Of a DNA stretch of 64,000 nt, positions 56,509-64,000 are shown one piece after another. Under the pieces are notes generated by a model. That model was not told the origin of the DNA. It did no database searches and saw nothing but the letters and a program-made list of their open reading frames with translations. Position numbers and translations under genes: made by a program. Within the stretch, counting starts at the first letter, position 1, and every line of letters starts with the position of its first letter. Source of the stretch: Macrophomina tecta (Eukaryota > Ascomycota > Dothideomycetes > Botryosphaeriales > Botryosphaeriaceae); the NCBI GenBank assembly GCA_024180945.1, contig JAKSGN010000003.1, forward strand, positions 1,364,001-1,428,000. The letters are read 5' to 3'.

Positions 56509-57142
56509 ACGTTCTCTCTCCGTCGCTTGACTGCGGGCAACGCGTGGTGAGAATTGGGGTATGCGCTGCATCCAACATCGGCGCATGGTAACGCTCAAAG
56601 AGGTGGGGCCATAGATGTGCTTCAACACATAGAGGCTATGGTTGGGCTGGTTTTGTCTCCTTAAGTTCATCACTTGTTCCTGTCGTTACTCTGGATCCAG
56701 AAAATAAATACTGCGCGCAGCCCTGTTCCTCTTTTGCATTCGTGACGTGATCCTGGGATTTTCTGTGGCTAGTATTATCCATCGCAGCCCAGGCACTCTG
56801 GTTGTCTCGCAGGCCGTGGGCAGTTTTGACGGCTGCTTCTGGCTGAGCCTCGAAGGTCTGCCGTAGTTGCATCAACCAACCCACGACACGAACGTCGAGA
56901 ATGTCTTCTCAACATGCGACTTCAACTCGTGCGTTGAATCGAGATCGTGTTTACCATATAGCATGGAGCGGTAATGAGACTAGGTTGGTCGATGGTCGTG
57001 GGTCGTTAGTGCGATTTCCGTCTCTGGCACCCAATCTCTCTGCAGACCTTTCACTCAAACCTCAGAGTCAGAACAGGCTCCACACCTCCTTGTCTCTGTT
57101 TTTATCCTCTGGTGTCCACTTGACGCTCGTGCCTTTCACTCC
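56509..57142. other. Intergenic region INO1 to OB-fold gene
   Basis: It holds the INO1 3' end and the upstream region of the next gene. ATG codons lie before the chosen start, but their frames carry no domain. Confidence 0.45.
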
Positions 57143-58984
57143 ATGCCCTTCCAATCAGCTTCTATCCAGTCTTACTTCTCATCTCAGCCTTCACCCTCCA
57201 AATCCCTACCTTCATGCCAAGCCAGTAGTACCAATTCACATCCAGAAGCAGCCAAATCCAACGACATGAGCAACAAAACATTTATCCCTGGCGATGGGTT
57301 CACCGCTAGAGAGATAGCGAACTCACCAGGAACGCAACCAGTTACCGGACCCTTCACACCCCTACACGGCATTCCGTACCAAGAGGTGAGCCTCTTAAAC
57401 TTGAGCCCCACAGACTTCAGTGTCACATTCACTGGCCGCATTGTCAATATCTACGCAGCGATCATGCGGAGAGCGCCGAAAACAGCGAAAGGTTGCTTGA
57501 GGTGCACGGTGAGTGACGGTGAGGGAGTTGTCACGGTAAGCCGCAAGCAGCTCTCCACTGTATTTTGGGTCAGCTCACCCGTGGTATTTTGCAGGTCCGT
57601 GTCTGGCATGGAAAAGTCGCCTTTCCGCTACGTATCGGCTCGCTTATCACGGTGTGGACCACTCACATCACGCTGCCCGAGCATAACGGCGTCTCGCCCT
57701 CTTCAGTTTCGCTCTACACCAGCATCTTTCCCGAACGGGACCGCGCCTGCCACCTGCAAATTCACGATGACTCGGCCGACAACGATCTGCGTTGTCGCAA
57801 GCCCCTTGGTGCTAGTGGCCATGAAGAGCAGCGCTTCATGACGCTTGCCACCTTCGCGGCCGGTGGATGGGAAGCGCCAGACGCGAAATTGCTCGTATGC
57901 GTGAAGAGCGTCGGAGCAAGGAAGACCGGTAGGCCATGCCTCCCCGCTCGAACGCTTCGCTTCACAGCAAAACCCTCAAACTAACAAAACCCCCCCCTCT
58001 CCAAATAGTCGGCCGCGCCAACGCCGCCGCCACCGTAACTACCGTCCACCTCTTCGACCACACCACCACCGCAGCAACCCCGACGACAATTAGCCTCTGG
58101 GAAGCGTCATCAACCTCAGCCGCCGCTTGGAAACCCCACCACACCGTCCTCGTCCTCACCGCCCCTGGCTTCCGCACCCCTACCAGCACTTCGACGCAAG
58201 GCGGCCCCATCTGGCTCTCCATCACGGCCAGCACGCTCGTCGAAGTCGATCCCAGGTGTCGCGACGCCCACTGACTGCGCACCCACGCCGCCCACCTGCT
58301 GAAAAGGCAGCATTGTAACCCAGCCTTCCCGGCGAGCGCGTTTCCGGCGGTACGTGAGATCCAGGCGGCGGCGACGCGGATTCTGTTCACGCTGGCAGAC
58401 TTGGATTTGTTTGCGCGGGCAGCGGAGAATGAGGGGAGGGCTGTGGTTGGGTGGTTGAGTGTGGTGGTGACGGAGGTGCGCCTGACCGAGTTGAGGATGA
58501 GGAGCGCGTTGGGGTGTGCGGAGTGGTGAGCTCGTCTATTGCTGCTGCTTCCTTCCTCTCCGTCTTCGTCGCTATGCCTCTCTGTCTCTTTGCTTGTGTG
58601 TCTTTTGGAAGGGCAAGCGCGCTGATGAGGGGTCTGTCTAGTGAGTGCGGAACCACGCTCTACGCTAACGCTACTGTCGTCACTTGTTCTCACTGCGAGA
58701 GGGAGGACATCCGGCTTCGGATGAACCCTCGCGTCCTGGGTCCGGTCATTGACGAGACGGGCTGCGTCGCGACGGGGAAGCTGAACTTCGCGGATGACGC
58801 ATGGGACCAGTTGTTCGGGAGGGATTTGGATGCGCTGATAGCGTTGGATCTTGAGACGCTCAGGGCGCTGGAGGAAAGGATGCTGTGGGTCAGGGTGACG
58901 CTGCTTGTGGGCTGGGTTGGCGGGTGTAGGGAGGAGGGATGGGAGGGTTTGGGGACGCTGTGCGTGCTTGCTGTCAGCGAGTGA
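57143..58984 (+). CDS. OB-fold protein with RPA-like zinc ribbon
   Basis: Exons 57143-57535, 57595-57928, 58009-58525 and 58642-58984; an internal TGA at 58272 needs either a further 51-base intron (58256-58306) or read-through. The N-terminus MPFQSASIQSYF resembles a PCNA-binding PIP box. An OB-fold follows (DFSVTFTGRIVNIYAAIMRR, AKGCLRCTVSDGEGVVTVRV, RIGSLITVWTTHI), then a second region with LLVCVKSVGARK. After the TGA site come FPAVREIQAAATRIL and a C-terminal Cys module: GCAECECGTTLYANATVV, TCSHC, ETGCVATGKLNF, then DDAWDQLFGRDLDAL. That order resembles the zinc ribbon of RPA1 and related OB-fold proteins. Single-stranded DNA binding is likely by analogy. A start at 57266 is possible but would drop the PIP-like motif. 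Confidence 0.65.
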
Positions 58985-59262
58985 GGGGTGCATGTGGTGC
59001 TGATTTCATGTGAATAGGAGTTTCCATGTGGCTGAGGTGGTGGAAGTACCTGTACGGATGGCTTCGTTTGGGTGGGAGGGGGAGCGTGGGGGGGTTATGC
59101 GTGGGCATAGTTGCTTCAGGCCCTGATATCATAGCATACTGTGCGCGCTGGCTACATGAGAAATACACCCCCCAATCGCAGTCAACATCAATCAAGCGTC
59201 CCGAAACATCCTCGTCGAGATGGCGCATCCATAGGGCCACAAGCGAAAAGATCCCCTCTGCC

Positions 59263-60045
59263 TCACACCTGCTCTCCAGCATCACCACCAGCCCTCACAA
59301 GCTCCAAGTCAACCCTCACAGCCCTCCCCGCAAAATCCCCCGCATTGTACGGCCGCGGCGTGATCCAATAAACCGACCACCTCCCGCTCCTTCCCTCGCT
59401 CTCGCCTCCTTCCTCTTCTCCTTCCTCCTCCTCCTCCTCCTCGTCGTCGTCCTCCCTCACAGCAACCCAATGCCCGTCATCCACACCCTCGCCCCCCTGC
59501 CTCAGCACCAGCTTCCCCGCCCCCTCACCGTCTTCTTCCCCTCTGACAGCCGACCACGAATCGTGGTACCACCGCGCCCCGACCCCGAACGGCCGCGTCT
59601 GCGGCATCGCGCGCAGCTGGTAGGGGCCCCGGCCGCTGGGGCCGGCGGCGAGGAGGTAGTGGGCTGGCTGGGGCGGGCCCGGGGCGGACGCTGAGGCGTC
59701 GTGGACGAGGAGGACGGAAGGGTCGGCGGGGGAGGAGGGGCGGATTGTGAGCAGGGGTGGGGGTGGGGAGGCGGAGAAGGCGGGGCTGGAGCGGCTGTGG
59801 TCGATGTGGATGTGGTTGCTTTCCGGGTCGAGGGCGAGGTGGGTGTTGTTGAGGTCCGGGTGCGTGGGGCTGGAGGGTGAGGTTGTTAGTCGTTGAGGGG
59901 TGGGGTTTGGTTATGTTTTGGTTGTGAGGTTTTTTTTTTTTTTTTATGTGCGGGTTTGATGTTGCTTGGGGATGGTGGAGGTGGTGGGTGAGGAAATAGT
60001 TCGTACCTGATGATGCGGATATTGTAGTAGGTAGAGGAGTCCATG
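59263..60045 (-). CDS. Hypothetical acidic protein
   Basis: Two exons (60045-60008, 59869-59263) give 214 residues. Exon 1 encodes MDSSTYYNIRII and joins in phase 2 to PTHPDLNNTHLALDPESN. The middle is Pro/Ser-rich (LLTIRPSSPADPSVLLVHDA) and leads to AHYLLAAGPSGRGPYQLRAM and PFGVGARWYHDSWSAVR. A run of Glu/Asp (about residues 165-180, from GAG/GAC repeats) precedes WSVYWITPRPYNAGD. The ordered blocks suggest a conserved fungal protein, perhaps with a beta-sandwich core, but I cannot name it. The intron is 138 bases and contains a 16-base T/A run. The 3' end faces the OB-fold gene across 278 bases. Confidence 0.6.
59930..59945. repeat. T run inside the intron of the acidic-protein gene
   Basis: Sixteen T on the plus strand, within the predicted intron 59870-60007. 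Confidence 0.9.
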
Positions 60046-61469
60046 ATCACGTCTGTGTTGGCGAAAGGGTGTGCGGACTCTGCTGGTCGGGTGCGGCGTT
60101 GGGGGGGCTGTCGGGATCACAAGGCATATATCAAGGGTGTCCGTCTTTTCTTTCAGCGCGCGGCGGACTTTGGACAAAGGAAAATGGGCTTGGTGTCAGT
60201 GAGAATATCTCACTTGCGGATGGCGTCTTTGACACCGTGGACTCCGGACAGCGCGCGGCGAAACTGCGTCGGTCTTGAAATCTGAGGCTCAGCGAACGCG
60301 TTGATAATGCCAAAGGATCTTAGTGGCTAGGGCTTTCGATGGCCAATGCTAAGGCTGATGGTGCTGTTGTTGCCGTGCACGATGAGGAGGCGCAGCTCTA
60401 TAGGTTCATTACGTCGACGTGGCAGGTCAGCGAAAAGGGCCGGCCTGTGCTTTTCCATCCCACATGCGACCTTAGGGCCGTCTTCTGGGCACATGCCCGT
60501 GCTTCCTGTTTACGCAAGTATCGTGCGGCGGGGTCCAGCTGAAAAGAGTGGAGAAACGCATCTTATGGCCGTGCAAATATCTACGCTGAAGAGGTCGTGA
60601 AACAAGGCCTGTTGGGCAGTTGCAAAATAGGATTGGCAGGATCCCGAGGGCGCGCGTCTGCCGAACCAGATCATCGCGATTTTACTGAGGATTGAATCTT
60701 TCTGATCGTTCCGCGGGGGTGCCACAAAAATGAGGGGGAAGAGGAGGGGATGAAGCGGTATGCCCGTGTGATAGAACCTCCTTGACGGTGTTAATGGGGT
60801 TGCAGCCATTATTCAGCTAAAGAGATTACTATGCAAACCCACGATATGATGACGTTGAGCCGCTAGGTACGTAGGGATGCTGCTCGATTGGTTCGTACAC
60901 GGAAACTAGAAAGGTGGTGGTATGTTGTAGAACAGCCGTGGGTGCAGGCGGCGACTTGATTAAGAAGCCCATGGGGATACGGGGCTGCGAAAATGCTGAC
61001 AGGATTTGTGGAGGGGAGTACTAACGACTTTGGGCCCCAAGAACCCGGTAAAATGACTGATTGATGGTCTAGTTCCGAATTAGTTGACAATTCTTTTGCT
61101 CACTATCGGTGTCGGTGCGCTCCTTTAGTAGACATCTTAGACGGCTCGACTCTGTTATCTGGAATCGGAAATGAGAAAGGAGCGATTCATGCGGCGTGCG
61201 GGCTGGGTGAGATCTGACCCTTGTTTCAACGCTGTGCCGCAAACCCCGGGCACTTTGTTGCCCTGCACACTTGTCGACCACATACATCTCTGCTCAACCA
61301 CTCCACCCCCAGGTAATCCTAACACAACAGCAACATGTGGTGGTATTCACTAGTACGAGGCCGACAGATGTGTCATCTGCAACGACAATGAACAGTGCAC
61401 AAAGCATCAAATTCAACCCGTCACACCTATCGACACGACTCATTGTATGTCGTCGCCTAAATCATCTTT
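60046..61469. other. Gene-free stretch, 1.4 kb
   Basis: It holds the upstream region of the acidic protein and the 3' end of the cupin gene. No coding frame or RNA gene is supported. Confidence 0.4.
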
Positions 61470-62020
61470 TCACTCCTCTTGACCCGGCAACTTCGGAAGT
61501 TTCGATTCTTCCAGCTCCACGCCGTCAACATGTCGGGGGGTGGCTGGCATCAAGACGAAAACCACCCTCGTCGTCTTATCCGTCGGGTTGTTCCATTGGT
61601 GCATTGTCTGGAGAGATCAGCGTACAGCACAAGCGGGAGGCAGCATAGCCTTACCGCCCGCTGGACGACAACATCGCCGGCATGGATCATGGTCTTCGAG
61701 CCGTCATCCAGGACCAGCTCGACGGACCCATCCATGACGATGCCGTAATCCAGCGAGTTGGTCCGGTGATTGAAGCCGGTAGAGTGGGGCGGGATATCGA
61801 CAATGCGGATGGTCGAGCCTTTGGCGTAGAAGCCCTTGGATGGGGTTGCGTGGTCCTTGTCCTCGTCCACGTTGGCCGGATACTCATGGCTCTGCCAGAG
61901 GACGCGCTCGCCAGCGCCACCCGGCCCGGGATTCGGCAGCAGGGTCTCGTCGATCATGATTGCCGAATTCGTCCCCTTATGGGTGGTGACGATGCGTCTT
62001 TGCGGCTTCGGCTCGGCCAT
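61470..62020 (-). CDS. Cupin-domain protein
   Basis: Exons 62020-61655 and 61607-61470, phase 0, give 167 residues. After a short lead (MAEPKPQRRIVTTHKG) comes a cupin core: TIRIVDIPPHSTGFNHRTNS and DYGIVMDGSVELVLDDGS (motif 1), then MIHAGDVVVQRATMHQWNN (motif 2), with GDVVVQR and HxW as usual in small fungal cupins. The His and Glu metal ligands of motif 1 are partly replaced (HSTGFNHRT, no clear Glu), so the metal centre may be altered. It ends VELEESKLPKLPGQEE. The intron GTAAGG...CTCCAG restores QRA|TMHQW. Related proteins often act in aromatic or secondary metabolism, but the function here is unknown. Confidence 0.85.
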
Positions 62021-63309
62021 CCTGTTTGCAGAGAAGTATAGGGGATGTCGGTTTAGGGAGCTTAGCTGGGGTGTTCTGTTGCTAAGCAGAATTTTCCCTC
62101 TGTAGGAGTCGCCTTCAATATGGGGAATTGATTTTTTTTTTATCTTCAACAGGAGAGGAGTTGTGGTCCCGCTGCGGAGACCCGCACCTGTTGGCGCACA
62201 GCAGTTCCGCATCGTCCCGCTCCACTTGGTTAATGCCGCGGAAATTCCGTGAATTTTAAGCTTTCCAATGGTGCTTATTGTCCCTCGGTAAAAATATTCG
62301 GGATATAAAACACCAATACCTTGGCGGAGTCGAAGCAGACTGCAACAGGTGCATGACTGATGCTTACTCGTACAAGAGTAATCGGGCTGATTTATGCGAT
62401 CACGTGGGGGCGTTCTCATACTGTCGCTACCCCGATCCACGTGACGACAGACCAACTAACCGGGAAAGTAGTGAACACTCCGACGTGCTTTGCGGAATAT
62501 CGCCAGTCTCGGGAATGTGCAGTTCCTGAAGTCAGCGAATCACAGTGATGAGGATTATGCCGACAGAAATCGCTGTTTAGCTCTATCAAGTCCCATTTAG
62601 GGAATTACGAGCGCCTAAGTTCAGGCCAAGCTTTCGCTTAGACAACCGAATAAAGCAGCCAAGATGCAAGCGGCGGCGACGAAGGGCTTATACGGTTTTT
62701 GCTGCATCACCATTTCGCCGAGTCCTCAGGCTGGAAGAGCACAAGTTGCACCGAATTACAGAGCCTGCACCACCTCCTTATATCGCCTTACCGGAATTGT
62801 GTACTCGTAAAATGTTCTTGTATCGGCTCTCTGCTGTTATGGAGTATAATAACGATCCCGGATAACAAAAAAGGACCATTAATTGAAAAGCAATCAAAGC
62901 TGCCTCGCTTTATCTCAATTCTCAGTGATTTCCAAATGAAATTGTGGCGGCATCTTAAAAGCATTCAGAGGAACGAACGTCTAGGTGGTTGATGCGGCTA
63001 AGTAATGTTCCGCCTCAGTTGCAATGTGTCGTTTTTTTCTGTTTTGTTACAACGTTCCATGGTGTTCCCCGGACGCGAAAGCTTGCTCGTGTAGCAATGC
63101 TTATTCTTAACTAGACCGCGTGCCCCTTTCTCATTGGTTTCCTCACAAACGCCAGGGAAGTGGCCGTGCAAGCGAACGCCCGGCGCAATGTGTTATGATT
63201 CGTTGTCAGTGGGTGCTGCCAACAGAGCCGGAAAGGATTTCCGCGCAATAAATACGACGGGGCTCTGCTTCTCTACCGGCCGCTTGAAAGGTCATTCGTT
63301 CCGCCACCA
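62021..63309. other. Gene-free stretch, 1.3 kb
   Basis: Divergent upstream region of the cupin and the Zn2Cys6 gene. It is more AT-rich toward 62600-63060; no gene is seen. Confidence 0.4.
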
Positions 63310-64000
63310 ATGGCCACATCGAGTACGCCCTGCCACACTTGCCGGCGGCGGCGAGTGAAGTGCGATGGAGCTCTCCCAACATGTCACAAGTGTCGACAGA
63401 GTAAGCATGAATGTCTCGGCTACAACAAGCTAATCTTGTGGAGCCGAGGAATTGCTAGCCGGGGCAAGATGATGAACAAGACGTTCAAGGTCGAGGCGCC
63501 ACAGCCAACATCAGCCCTAGTCAGTGCCCCGGCTACGGACGTCCAGCCTTCCACATCCGGGCATCCCGGTGGAGAGGGCTCTAGGCTGCCTGGGCCCTTA
63601 AAGCACCCGCACTTCCAGAGCTTGAGCGGCTCGAGCCAGTTCTACCTGTATTATTGTAAGCCGTATGTCGCTTAAGATCCTCCAACGCTTATTAACAAAG
63701 GCCTTCATCAGTCGGGACGGAACTGAGCCGAAGCTATGTCGTGTACGATGATCACTCAGGGAACCCTTTCCGTTACAGCGTCAGATTGACGCCGCAGTGT
63801 GAAGCCTTTCGGCAGATTGTCATTGCTAATGCTGCCATGTGCGCTTTCCGCAAATCCCAAGCCAGCAAAACGGAAAACCGAGGCCCTTTCCTGCCCGCTG
63901 CCAGCGCTCAAACAGCACCAGACCGTAGAGGGCTCAACCTATTGCACCATCCTGTTACCGAGCCCTACCAAGACGCTCTCGTGGCCAAGCAAAGAGCGAT
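63310..64000 (+). CDS. Zn(II)2Cys6 transcription factor, 5' part
   Basis: The gene runs past the window end. Exon 1 (63310-63655) opens with MATSSTPCHTCRRRRVKCDG and a complete cluster C-x2-C-x6-C-x6-C-x2-C-x6-C by residue 35, so it is a standard binuclear zinc regulator. A Ser/Pro/Thr linker follows (residues about 60-100). A GTAAGC...TCATCAG intron joins FYLYY to FGTELSRSYVVYDDH in exon 2 (63712 on), which continues as SVRLTPQCEAFRQIVIANAAMCAF, the start of a fungal-specific regulatory domain of the Fungal_trans_2/Moc3-like sort. The target is unknown; the divergent cupin gene is the nearest candidate. Confidence 0.85.

Noticed and set aside
57962..58993. 343-codon minus-strand frame
   Set aside because: Antisense of the OB-fold gene; His/Arg/Pro-rich and without domains.

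Overview
The window reads as nuclear DNA of a filamentous ascomycete (Pezizomycotina); I cannot fix the class. The genes carry short introns of about 45 to 140 bases, with GT(A/R)NGT donors, CTNAC-like branch sites and CAG/TAG acceptors. They include fungal Zn(II)2Cys6 transcription factors, a fungal GH92 and GH3 pair, a Gfa-type enzyme, an NmrA-like relic, and orthologues of Ypt7, Pex4, Rrp46, Pus4 and Ino1. There are no operons, genes lie on both strands, and intergenic stretches are long. All exon joins were read by eye from frame, splice signals and family continuity.

Layout. 1-600: 3' end of a Gfa-like zinc enzyme (+). 601-3905: gene-poor, with one doubtful ORF. 3906-6053: single-exon poly-Q Zn2Cys6 regulator (-). 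6772-8711: RFTS-like/zinc-finger protein (-), divergent from PUS4 (9102-10431, +). 10858-12410: SLC35F-type transporter (-). 13003-13962: Rab7/Ypt7 (-). 14608-15902: frameshifted NmrA-like pseudogene (-). 15903-17994: no gene, but a short SINE-like element. 17995-18522: small membrane protein (+). 18880-19419: PEX4 (-), head-to-head with RRP46 (19705-20561, +). 22776-24050: multipass membrane protein (-). 25418-27649: ADGF/CECR1-like adenosine deaminase (+). 29443-30848: secreted, Cys-rich, membrane-anchored protein (+). 31239-32323: metaxin/Sam35-like (+). 32886-34488: SAM methyltransferase (+). 35156-38097: GH92 mannosidase (-), divergent from a GH3 glycosidase with PA14 insert (38717-42250, +). 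42670-43755: zinc-knuckle-like protein (-). 43756-50487: 6.7 kb with no convincing gene and several poly(A) tracts. 50488-52872: paxillin-like LIM protein (+). 54839-56508: INO1 (+) with a 5'-UTR intron. 57143-58984: OB-fold protein with an RPA-like zinc ribbon (+). 59263-60045: acidic hypothetical protein (-). 61470-62020: cupin (-). 63310 to the end: start of a Zn2Cys6 regulator (+).

Most genes are scattered housekeeping functions: vacuole fusion, peroxisome import, RNA exosome, tRNA modification, inositol synthesis, mitochondrial outer membrane. The only functional pair suggested by layout is GH92/GH3, two secreted glycosidases sharing a 0.62-kb divergent promoter. The less ordinary items are the OB-fold/zinc-ribbon gene with a PIP-like N-terminus and an in-frame TGA, the RFTS-like protein with no methyltransferase domain, the tRNA-headed SINE-like element, the NmrA pseudogene and the many long A/T homopolymers.
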